A stretch of 64,000 nucleotides of DNA from the NCBI RefSeq assembly GCF_018446385.1, contig NC_055989.1:131839004-131903003 (forward strand). The letters are read 5' to 3'. The notes under the pieces were generated by a model that searched no databases, was not told the DNA's origin, and saw only the letters and a list, made by a program, of their open reading frames with translations. A program made the position numbers and the translations under genes. This DNA comes from Zingiber officinale. Taxonomy: Eukaryota > Streptophyta > Magnoliopsida > Zingiberales > Zingiberaceae. Each line of letters starts with the position of its first letter. Positions within the stretch are counted from its first letter, which is position 1. Shown one piece after another: positions 54,097-64,000 of this stretch.

Positions 54097-57000
54097 TGTG
54101 ATGTTTACTACTATAATAGTGGTGATGAATATGAAAATATTCTAGGGATAAAAATTTTGAGGGGTACCCTTTTGATTTTTTTTTTTTCAAAGGGGCACCT
54201 TTTTTTTATCATTTGTATAATACGGTCGCCCTTATGATTTTGCCCAATGTTATTATTGTTGAGTTTAACTTAAGATTCCATATCATTGATCGCTATTCTT
54301 TGCAATTGGCACGAATTAGACACGCATAAATTGACACGCATCGATTAGACAAAATGAGAAGTACAAGCATTATAATATAGTCTTGACATTCTAACTAATT
54401 ATCATAATTAACTGATGGATCTATTGTTAGTGAAATAAAATGACAATTATGCATGAAAATGAAATAAGAGAATGTTTGGACGATAAAATTATGGCTACAC
54501 AACTAAATTAAATTCAAATTTTATCAAATGAGATAGAATCTCCCATTTAGTCATTGTCATATATTGAGTTTATTTGAATTATGCATAAATGAATATTTTG
54601 CCTTTTAATATTTTTTTCTTAAAATTGAGTGTGTTTCCTAGATATTTCTACTCATCAATACATATACTTAGTGATGCTAAGATAAATTTTCACTTTTCAC
54701 AACTTCGCTTACTCGGCCACATTTACAACCTATTTACTCTAAAAGAGGGAATGGGAAAGGAAAAGAATTTAAAGTTTTAAAAAAATCCATAAAGAAAAGA
54801 CAAAACAACAAAAATAAATAAAGAAAAAAAAATAAATACAATTGTGATCGCGCAAGGGCACCACACTGTGCCACTTCCGAAGGTGACCTTGTGCGAGGCC
54901 ACCACACCTAATGACCCCGGGCAGGCCGATTTTAGGTATAAATCATTAACGTTTATGCCCAGACTCTCAATTTTTAATGGGTCATATTATTTTTAATATA
55001 TTAAATATATTTTTATGTATATTTTTATAAGTGAATGGAAAATAATAGACATATGTAATAAAAGATTTACATGATCTGGTCAAAATTCCATTTTTCTTAA
55101 AGATCTTGTTATAGAGCCCTAAGGAGCTCATTTTTTAGCATTTTAAATTTATTTTTAATTATATATATTAATTTATAAATATAATATATTACTCTTCAAT
55201 ATCTCTCAACTTTAATCTAGCCTTTTCTCATTATATTTCTTCTTTGTTGGTGATAGATAAGAACATGAATTAAGAATTTTCTATTCTTACAATGCAAAGT
55301 AAAAATATCATTTTTTTTCGAGTTCCCCTTCTTTTCATTTTCCAACTCCTCTTTTCTGTATTTCTCTTACTCATTGAGATTGGGAAAGAGAAATTGTACC
55401 TAATGATGTCATATTGATCCGGTTACTACTATTACTATACTCCTTTTTGATTAATTAAAATGTTGAGATATTCGTTCGTATTGTGTCCGATAAAAATCAA
55501 AGATTTTATTAGTTTTGAATAATAGCGAGTTAGATATCTCTATTTTTTCGCTTTCTTGATAAATATTATGTTTATCTTTTATTTAGATGTATTTAAGTAA
55601 GTTGAGGACGTGAGCATGATTTATTCGATTATTGTCCCATTTTGTTTTTTTTATTCTTTATTTATAAGGATTGTTCTATAAGTCTTTCATTTGAGTAATT
55701 AAATATATTTATATCTTCCTGTATTCTTAAATAATTTTAAATACATTTATTTATGTTCAACTACGTCTAACAAAGACTAAATAATTTGAACAATTTTATA
55801 AATTAAAATATATTTATTATCAAAACTGGAATGTAAAAAAAATAATTAATATTTTTACATAAAAAGTTTAAAAAAATTAAATTTTATATAATTTTTTAAA
55901 TTAATATTTGAATTTATTTAAAAAAATATAAACCATTGTCATTCCAAATTTGAATGAAAAAAAAACAAAGATTTTTTTAAAAACAATTGTAAGACTTATT
56001 TTTTTTCTACCTAAGATTTCAAATAAATTTGAGCCGGTCATGCACGCAAGTACTATACAAGGTGACTCTGCGTAAGGCCATGTGAGGGTCGTCTCACATG
56101 AGGCTACTACTCATGGTGCCGCGTGAGGTCGCCACACGTGGGCCCACCACTTCAGGACACACGAGGTCGATTGACATGGGTCCTCTTCCAAAGGTCGTCA
56201 TCTGAGGCCGCGTGAGGTCACCTTACACAGGACCATGGTTGGTGGCCCTTACGTGAGCCCGTTGTTAGGTCACCGTCTGGGGCTACATGAGATTGCCTTG
56301 TACAAGGTTGCAGTCTAGCCCTCGCGTGGCTGCTACCATAAGCCATGCCAAGTCGTCTCACATTGGGTCGTAGTCAGCGGCCCTCACATAGAGCCGCCAC
56401 TCAAGATTACCGCTCAACATTGCCGTAGTGATCACGAGCTCCCACAAGAATAATTGAGGTGGTAAGTGGATGGAGGTTTGTCACTTGAAGTAGAGGGGTC
56501 GAATCTTGAAGCTGATGAGAAGTAAATCCTTACTACCAATGTAACTCACCCCATATCCACTTACCTCTTTAATTACCATAATTTATCTCCTCCGTATTAT
56601 TTCTAGGACAAATTGACAGGAATACTAGAATGAACATTTCATATTTTACCACTCTATTAGGCAGGTTACGAGTACTTTGAAATAATTATTGGGAAGAAAT
56701 TACTGTCCGCCTGATTTGTGCCGATGGAAAAAATAATCGAATAAATTCACTCTCCTTCGACCATTACGGTGTACCATTGCAAATGCTAGCCTTCTGTGAT
56801 CGATTTGCGCCGATTACCACTGCTTTGATCTTCAATAACAATAACTCCATCAAAATTTAGCATTTGGTGTGTTAAATAATATAGATGGAAACATTTGCGA
56901 CGATTACCAAAGCTTTGCGATTTTGTATTTCTTATAATAAGGAAATATAATATATTTTTCTTCTTCCATTTTATTTGTTTTTGTGTTATTTCATTTATAA

Positions 57001-57440
57001 AAAATTAATACAATATAAAAACATGTGAAAAATTATAGATTGTAATTACGCTATGAAGGTTGGCATAGAGACATCTTCCTACTATAGACAAATAAAACTC
57101 TCTAAAAAATCGATAATATATTTTTTATAAACAAGTGCTAGAGAGATTAAGAGCATCTAGATGTTCACTTATTATCACGGATTTATGAAGAAGGATAACA
57201 TATTGATTATATATGAAAAAATTAATAATCTCAGTTGACCTCATTGACTATCTCTAGGGATGATCAGTCCGATCCTCCAAAAAAATTTCACCGATCATTA
57301 AAATAAATCAGAAAGTATATATGATGATCCACTTAGAAACTCAGTATTCTTTGATTACATCCACTATTTGAGACGAGAGAGAGAGGTTCATGGATATTTT
57401 AGCATATAGACGCTACTGCATCAGAGATTGACGGTACTAT
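54097..57440. other. AT-rich intergenic stretch with GC-rich islands
   Basis: No gene is supported. Two islands, about 54843-54930 and 56041-56460, hold degenerate repeats of the type GCCACCACACGTGAGGTCGCC (AGGTCRCC..CACGTGAGGCC). AT-rich low complexity covers 55660-56000. Confidence 0.45.
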
Positions 57441-57469
57441 AATTATTCGAGCCTCTAGACCATCGCCAA

Positions 57470-57600
57470 AGCCCAAACTAGAGCCGCCCAACGGGCCTGG
57501 GTTTCGATGAAGGGTGTTACGGTAATTTTGGCAACCCACTACCCACTGAAACCCTAGTTTCCCTCTGTAAATACGCGATCCTACTCTGTTCACCGAACTT
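57470..57600 (+). promoter_or_regulatory. Site II elements and telo-box upstream of the 57.6 kb unit
   Basis: GCCCAA and GGGCCTGGG (site II type, TGGGCY) at about 57470-57510, and AAACCCTAGTTT (telo-box) at 57550-57561. This pair is the hallmark of plant promoters of ribosomal-protein, snoRNA and other nucleolar genes. Confidence 0.7.
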
Positions 57601-58941
57601 CCCAGCCGTCACAGATTCATGGCACTGACAACGCTTATGGTGGGTAAGTTGGACGCTTTCTCGGCAAAGTTTGCGGTATGCTCTTGTTTGTATATGTTAT
57701 CATCGTTTGAGTTATCTTTGCGAGTTTTGAGTCTTCATCGATTTACTTACTTGAAGATCCGTGTTCGATGTCTCTGAGGGTTCGGGATCCCTGATTATGT
57801 TTGTCCACTGGTTGTCCTGCTGACAGAAAATTTTAAGTTTTTCGTTTGATATCTGACGTAGGCTCTCGTGCCGTGGTGTATGCTTGGTTGGTACGCCCTT
57901 TTAAAGTTTTCACTTTTACTGTAACTTCGGTTTTTGTTTTCCATTTTTGTTCGAAAAGATGAATCTTATGTAAAAAATGGTATCATGGTTAGTGACGAAG
58001 TTACGGCTGCAAATAAAAGAGAAGTCTTTGCTTGATTGATACGTTAGGGTTGTTTTGCATCTTCTACTTGGATGTATATGAAGTAGAGGAACAGCTGGCA
58101 ACAAGTTTCACATGACACTGGATCTTCCAGTGATCTCTACAGTCAAAAGTGTTTTGGACAATGCTGGCACATAATTCATTTCTTCTGGGTTAGGGACACT
58201 GTAGTGGTCACAGTCAAGACGGGTAAAGAAGATTATACCAGCTTTTTTCCATTGGTAATTTATTCCTAATGTAAATTAAAAATTATCTAATATTTCCTTT
58301 CTTCAATGCCTTAAATTCGGCAGTTACCATAATGATAGCTTTTACATGTGAAGGTAAATAACATGTTGAACAATTTAACTTTGTTTTTAAATTTCATTTT
58401 TCAAGCAAATGCCCTAAACTGGCATTTTTTAATACCTTATCTCTAGGGAAATATCATTATTGATAAATAGGTTATAGGTAGAATCTGATCAGTGTTACCT
58501 TTTAGTGTGTTTATTTCCATATTTCTGATCATTTCACTATATGGATCTATTCATCAAACATTTGCCCTAGTTTAATGCTATCTTGCAACCTAACTCAATC
58601 CTCCTTTTATCCAGGCTGGGGACCGGCCTTGACAAGGTAATTCGTCATGGGCAGAGTTAAAACTGTAAAGTTTTTTTATTTGTGGAACATTGTTTGTTTT
58701 TTAATAGTCTTCTCGACTTAAGTAAGCTTCATAGAAAACTTTGGGTGTTTGTGGCTTGTCCTTGAAAAATTTAACATCCTCTTTCAGAATGTCATATTCC
58801 AGTTACAGAATTATGAATCAATACATCTGCTTACAAACTGTTGATCAACAAATGTTTTTTTTTATTTGTTCGTTTGTGTAGGCTTTGAATATTAAAATTG
58901 GATTTTTATTTTTTATTTTGGTTTGGACTCGATTCTTCATG

Positions 58942-60620
58942 GCTGCTTATATTCCAAGAAGTGTAGCCTGGTATTTTTATGCGCCATTCTGTTCAGAGAA
59001 GCATAGATTTGCCAGTGCTAAACAGCTTGATGCTTCATAAAGACATTGTTTTACCAATTCCTGATAAATTTTGATGTGGAGTTAGTACTTGATGAGAAAA
59101 CTAAACCAGCGCCCTACTTTCAGGCGGGATCCTTTGGTCCGCACTTTGCGGACCAGAGGATGGACCATAAAGAGTGATTGGTTGATTTGGATGGACTCTA
59201 CCTGATAAATAAGTAGGGTCCACTCAAATCAACCAATCAATATAGTGGTCCATCCTCTAGACTGCACTTTGTGGAACAGAGGATCTGCTCTCACTTTATA
59301 ATGGCATGAATTTGTTTGGCAGTGTTAAGCCTCATCATAATTTATAATCTCATCGTGTTTCTGTTAATTGGTTCCAAATTTTCCTGTGAAGTTTTCTTTG
59401 AAGTCTAATCTTTTGTTCTTTTCAGTTGCTTCTATTCCGGAAGAGTGGCCTGGTATTTCTACTGGGATATTCTGTAGAGAGGGGCATAAATTTATTACTC
59501 AGTTTTAAACAGCATGTTTCTTATAATGGCAACGTGTTACCTGTCTACTGATAAATTTCATCAAAAATTTAATTCATGTTAAGATAACCTAGCAGATACT
59601 ACTGTTTCTCTGTTCCCAGGAGATTGTTGTTGTATGTGCTACTTGGAAATCTAATTTTTTGTTCTTTTCAGTTGCTTCTATTCCGGAAGAGTGGCCTGGT
59701 ATTTCTACTGGGACATTCTGTAGAGAGGAGCATAAATTTATTACTCAGTTTTAAACAGCATGTTGTCTTATAATGGCAACGTGTTACCTGTCTACTGATA
59801 AATTTTTATCAAAAATTTAATTACATGTTAATATAACCTAGCAGATGCTGCTGTTTCTCTGTTCCCAGGAGATTGTTGTTGTACGTGCTACTTAGAAATC
59901 TAATTTTTTGTTCTTTTCAGTTGCTTCTATTCCGGAAGAGTGGCCTGGTATTTCTACTGGGACATTCTGTAGAGAGGAGCATAAATTTATTACTCAGTTT
60001 TAAACAGCATGTTGTCTTATAATGACAACGTGTTACCTGTCTACTGATAAATTTTCATCAAAAATTTAATTACATGTTAAGATAACCTAGCAGATACTGT
60101 CTCTGTTCCCAGGAGATTGTTGTTGTATGTGCTACTTGGAAATCTAATTTTTTGTTCTTTTCAGTTGCTTCTATTCCGGAAGAGTGGCCTGGTATTTCTG
60201 CTGGGACATTCTGTAGAGAGGAGCATAAATTTATTACTCAGTTTTAAACAGCATGTTGTCTTGTAATGGCAACGTGTTACCTTTCTACTGATAAATTTTC
60301 ATCAAAAATTAAATTACATGTTAAGATAACCTAGCAGATACTATTGTTTCTCTGTTCCCAACTTTATCCTGATTCACTTGTGGATTTCTGTTGGAATATG
60401 TTGTCGAGGAAAGCATAAATCTGTTTGTATCATATTTTCTCCTTACTATCATTTCTTTCACTAATTTATTCTGATTCTCTTTTTAGTTGCTTCTATCCGG
60501 AAGAGTGGCCTTCTCTGTCATGTGGTCATTCTGTAGATGGAAGCATGGATTTATCTGTCAGTATTAAACAGCATTGTGCTCCACAATGGCATTGTGTTAC
60601 CTGTCTCCTGATAAATTTTC
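58942..60620 (+). repeat. Tandem array of ~246 bp units (about six copies), H/ACA-like folds
   Basis: A unit starting TTGCTTCTATTCCGGAAGAG begins at about 59426, 59672, 59921 and 60165. A diverged copy lies at 60487 and a more diverged one at 58942. Each near-identical copy is preceded by TTTGTTCTTTTCAG, a strong splice acceptor. Within the 60487 copy TGCTTC pairs with GAAGCA and, inside it, AGTGGCC pairs with GGTCATT, forming a hairpin with an internal loop as in H/ACA RNAs. A second stem is ATTTATC with GATAAAT. The outer stem is preserved in the other copies with base changes such as TGCTTC/GGAGCA. An H box and an ACA box are not convincing, so snoRNA identity is unproven. Confidence 0.85.
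59128..59292. mobile_element. Foldback MITE, about 165 bp, inside the array
   Basis: The left arm GGATCCTTTGGTCCGCACTT to GAGGATGGACCA and the right arm TGGTCCATCCTCTAGACTGC to AGAGGATC are inverted repeats, and TGATTGGTTGATTTG has its inverse CAAATCAACCAATCA further in. The family and target duplication were not fixed. Confidence 0.75.
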
Positions 60621-60931
60621 ATCTGAACTGTGTTCCATAAGCAAATTTTTATCGTCAAATCACAACAGATAGCTGGGTTTTTGAATTTGCAGTCAGGTTG
60701 AAGATGAACTTAGATTGTGGTTGCTTTCACAGACTTGATATCAGCCAAGGTCAAAGTTCTAAACCGTTCTTATTTCTTCAATGTGATCTTTTCTTGTCTT
60801 TCCTCTAGGTGGATCATACTCTGCGATTCGCATCGTTCGTCCCGGAATATATATTGGATCATCTTCGATCGGCTTTAGTCCAAAGGATACGTGATTATAT
60901 GTTTATTGTTACCCTTACAAAAACTACGTAA

Positions 60932-61503
60932 ATGATGTATGTCTGTTGATAGTTGTACTGTATCAGACAAAATTTAATGTTTCTTGTGAATCAATGACTG
61001 ACTTAATTCTTAATTCTTAATTCAGCGATAAAAATGATAATAATAATCGCTGGGGCTCATGCTATTAAAAGCCTGTCTGCTGTGCCGTACACGACAGCAG
61101 CCCCCGCCGTAATTATTCAAATAATGACGCGGTAACTGAATGCGGGCAGGGAACAACTTGGCGCCATATATTTTTCTTTCTAATTTTTTTCTTCACATAT
61201 ACAAATTACAAAAACTATAAAATTATACTCCCGTTGACTTTTAGTAGATGTTCGTCTTCGAGTAGATTGTTGACTTTTTTTGAAATTAAACACTACTAAA
61301 TTTATGTTGATTAGTGAGGTGGCAGTTAGCCCATTGAAGTTGTCATTAAGTCGGTAGGTCAAGCCTTTACAAAGAGTCTTCAATCCCACCATTTCCTCTT
61401 CTCCAGTCCTCCCTCCTCCATGGACGCCCTGGAGCTCGCCGTGGCGCCCACCTTTCGCATTCATCTATAAACCGTCGTCACCCGTCGCACGACAACGAGG
61501 ACC
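60932..61503. other. Intergenic stretch before the neprosin gene
   Basis: No gene seen. The last 100 bp are C-rich and probably contain the neprosin gene promoter and leader. A GCGCCATATATTTTTC phrase near 61158 could be a TATA region, weakly supported. Confidence 0.45.
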
Positions 61504-62945
61504 ATGAAGACGATGACGACCGTGAAGGACGCTCACCTCATTCTTCTTCTTCTTCGTCTTCTTCTTCTTGTCGTTATCTTTTTCAGCAGGGATGTCTTAG
61601 CTCTCGCGACGCCGTCCAACCAGACCAGGCCAGCTGTGACTTCGCTCAAGCTCGCTAGGATTCAACGTCACTTGGAGAAGATCAACAAAGCCGGAGTTAG
61701 AAGCATCGAGGTATGCATATATATAACGAGTAGCTGCGTTCTTGGCGTCGGAGTTTTTGATGAGCTAGCGCGATGAGCAGAGTCCTGATGGAGATACCAT
61801 CGACTGCGTTCCTCGGCACCGGCAGCCGGCGCTGGATCACCCGCTGCTGAAGGATCACAAGATCCAGGTACGTGCCGCTTCCGATCGCGATGTCATCATA
61901 TCTATCCTCTGTTTTTTTTTTCATTCTTTCTTTTGTTTCAGAGAGCGGCGGAGAGGCCGAAGGCAGCGAGCTCCGGCGGGAGCGCCGCGTCGCGGAGGGC
62001 GTGGCAGGCGTGGCACCACGCCGGGCACTGCCCGCGCGGGACCGTCCCGATACGCCGGAGCCGCGTCGACGATGCTCTGAGAGCCAAATCGCTGTTTCAC
62101 TTCGGGAAGAAGCCGGCGGCGCCGCCTCTCGCGCGGAGGGCCGATGCGCCTGATGTGGTCAGCGGCAACGGCCACGAGGTGAGCCTTCTGCTGCCTGATT
62201 CCTTCAATCAATCTCGTTTCTTTTGAGAAGATGAAGAAGAAGTAACAACTCAATGATTTCTTTATATATTTATTTATTTATTTGGTTAATTTTCCAACGA
62301 ATGAAGAGAACTCAAAGCAATACTTCAAAAGCACGCATGCACTGAATGAACGATAGAACACATTCATTAGGGTTAGTGAAGCAAGGGAGGAAGAAGCTAT
62401 CATGACTCACATGCATTTATTCACCCTTTTTCACATATATTCATCCATCCATCCGTCCAAATAAACAAGCAGGAAAGCTTCTTTTTTGTAGCACGCAATA
62501 GCTTACACGGACACAGTGGACGGAAATGGAGAGTTCTACGGGGCCAAGGCGACCATCAACGTTTGGGATCCGTCCGTCCAAGGAAACAACGAGTTCAGCC
62601 TCTCCCAGATCTGGATTCTCTCGGGGTCATTCGACGGCTCAGATCTCAACAGCATTGAAGCCGGTTGGCAGGTAATTAATTTGATTTAGCTATTTATTTA
62701 TTCATTTGTTTTATCAAAATTGGACGAGCATTAATGGAGACCTTCACTAATTTCCACGACACATATTTCCATGCCCAGATAATAAATGCCAGAAAAATAA
62801 AATGTTTAATAATTAAATAATTAATTTCCTAGAAATTCGAAAATTGTGGTTTTTCTGAACCTTTATGTTTGGTTTAGTCAGGTCAGCCCCGAGCTCTATG
62901 GAGACAGCCGGCCGAGGCTCTTCACCTACTGGACAGTGAGACCTA

Positions 62946-62990
<45 letters not shown>

Positions 62991-63806
62991 ATTATTATTA
63001 TTATTATTATATTTTAAAATAATAATAATTATTATTTTTAATTTATTGTGTAAACAGAATGATGCTTATCAAGCCACTGGGTGCTACAATCTCCTCTGTT
63101 CAGGGTTTGTGCAGACTAATAATAAGATTGCTATTGGAGCTTCGATTTCCCCTGTTTCTTCCTTCAATGGCAGTCAATACGATATCACAATCCTCATTTG
63201 GAAGGTAAATCCTAAAGAATAATATGTTTGATCGCCATCAAATCATGTTTGCAGTCGATTATATCATGAACGGAGTCAGAAATTTCATATTCAAGACGGA
63301 AGACGGGTCGTGTCTAATCGATAAATGTTAGGGGTGTTTTGATAAAATAGTTTGTTTGATTTTGTCATTTTAACCCAATAGTTTGTATGTATTTGGATTA
63401 GGACCCGAAGTTGGGGAACTGGTGGATGGGGTTGGGTGACGGGGCGCTGGTGGGGTACTGGCCGGCGGAGCTGTTCAGCCACCTGTCGGAGCACGCGACG
63501 ATGGTGGAGTGGGGCGGCGAGGTGGTGAACTTGAGGCCGGACGGTGCGCACACCGCCACCCAGATGGGCTCCGGCGGCTTCGCTGCCGCGGGGTTCGCCC
63601 GGGCCAGCTACTTCCGAAACCTCGAGGTGGTCGACGCCGACAACACCCTTGCCTCCGCCGGCGCCGTCGCCACGCTCGCCGAGAACTCCAACTGCTACGA
63701 CATCAGGAGTTTCGCGGGAGCCGGAGACGACGACGACGACGCGCACGATGGATGGGGGACCCACTTCTACTTCGGTGGTCCCGGTAACGGGCCCCGCTGC
63801 CCGTGA
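61504..63806 (+). CDS. Neprosin-domain protein (DUF239, glutamic peptidase family G3), seven exons
   Basis: Plants encode many such secreted proteins; neprosin of Nepenthes is a prolyl endopeptidase, and roles of others are mostly unknown. Exons join in phase 0 with GT/AG borders: 61504-61710, 61781-61867, 61942-62178, 62492-62671, 62882-62935, 63058-63204, 63402-63806, giving 438 residues. Residues 11-36 form a Leu-rich signal peptide or anchor. The N-terminal activation region follows ([20 protein letters not shown], the usual neprosin_AP phrase). The catalytic part starts at [20 protein letters not shown]. Candidate catalytic Glu residues are in SIEAGW and in [10 protein letters not shown]. 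Cys pairs in [11 protein letters not shown] fit the family. The end [13 protein letters not shown] is the family's normal C-terminus. An acidic DDDDDAHD insert is unusual. The gene appears complete. Confidence 0.93.
62947..63012 (+). repeat. (AT)n and (TTA)n microsatellite in intron 5 of the neprosin gene
   Basis: About 18 AT units are followed by about 10 ATT units and then an AT-rich tail, entirely inside the intron between the fifth and sixth exons. Confidence 0.95.
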
Positions 63807-64000
63807 TTGGTTAACCATCATTTTAGTGTTTTTAATTTTGGATATATGTATAAAAAAAATTATCTCTCTAGATATTTCGTGCATGTTTTGTGAGTTCTAA
63901 ATTGAAATAATATATAACTTAATATTTTTAATTGCTTTTCAACTTATTGTTAGATAAGAGAGCTTTCATTTATTTATTCTTGAATGATCATAAATAATGT
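63807..64000. other. 3' flank of the neprosin gene
   Basis: AT-rich, probably 3' UTR with a near AATAAT-type polyadenylation signal at about 63906. Nothing else seen. Confidence 0.4.

Larger units (their letters stand above)
57619..60931 (+). ncRNA. Putative snoRNA-host-like transcription unit with a small spliced ORF
   Basis: The promoter motifs above predict a nucleolar-type gene. A small frame starts MALTTLMVGKLDAFSAKFA at 57619 and reaches a GT donor after 57675. The last exon, after CTCTAG at 60808, continues in phase with VDHTLRFASFVPEYILDHL and stops at 60931, giving 59 residues if the whole middle is one intron. I do not recognise the peptide. The middle carries the tandem array below, whose units can fold into H/ACA-like hairpins, so the transcript may mainly serve as a snoRNA host, as in known plant intronic snoRNA clusters. 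The strand is supported by motif order and splice signals only. The peptide could be chance. Confidence 0.4.

Noticed and set aside
58108-58200. A second, separate H/ACA-like RNA with a CACTGGATCTTCCAGTG hairpin
   Set aside because: The hairpin is perfect but no second hairpin or convincing H/ACA boxes could be found.
61872-62253. Frames of 93, 97 and 110 codons around neprosin exon 3
   Set aside because: Shadows or extensions of the true exon; only the phase-0 frame joins exons 2 and 4 in phase.

Overview
The window is nuclear DNA from a flowering plant, most likely a monocot and perhaps a ginger/banana relative (Zingiberales). The basis is intron-rich plant genes (NOP10, a 3-ketoacyl-CoA synthase, a neprosin-domain protein), plant promoter motifs (telo-box, site II), and dense plant transposons (copia, Tat-like gypsy, CACTA, hAT, RTE LINE, MITEs). 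The monocot/Zingiberales placement is an inference from general appearance, not a proof.

Layout. 1-2622: 3' part of a Ty1/copia element with its 3' LTR. 2623-5595: non-genic, with a broken EPSIN (ENTH) gene remnant and a tRNA-derived SINE. 5596-7490: NOP10 on the minus strand with a telo-box promoter, divergent from a four-exon gene on the plus strand (7772-28218) for a 63-residue membrane-anchored protein I do not recognise. The first intron of that gene is about 18.6 kb and is filled by a nested stack: a SIRE-like copia element (11321-26078, target duplication CTATA) whose upstream LTR holds an hAT-like element (21844-25497), which itself holds an RTE-type LINE (22191-25323). 30924-32538: a two-exon 3-ketoacyl-CoA synthase on the minus strand, resembling Arabidopsis KCS12.

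34241-52919: a roughly 1.9 kb tandem duplication. The second copy was hit by a MULE-type MITE and then by a Tat-like LTR element (38061-52873, 705 bp LTRs, target duplication TATGT). The first copy keeps both empty sites. The LTR element has no visible pol. It carries a gag start, an antisense accessory ORF and a 2.5 kb tandem array of 58 bp units, and it was hit by a 7.08 kb CACTA transposon (44983-52060, target duplication GAC). The CACTA carries a five-exon, phase-consistent Transposase_24-type gene but no visible TNP2 transposase.

52920-57450: mostly AT-rich, with one unexplained pair of open frames. 57450-61000: a transcription unit with site II and telo-box promoter motifs and a tandem array of about 246 bp units that can fold like H/ACA snoRNA hairpins. 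61504-63806: a seven-exon neprosin-domain gene.

Functional links. NOP10 is a core H/ACA snoRNP protein, and the 57.5-61 kb unit may be an H/ACA snoRNA host. Both have telo-box promoters, the usual signature of nucleolar and ribosome-biogenesis genes. KCS and neprosin are independent single genes. Every exon structure here was read by eye from splice signals, phase and protein similarity; no alignment was run.
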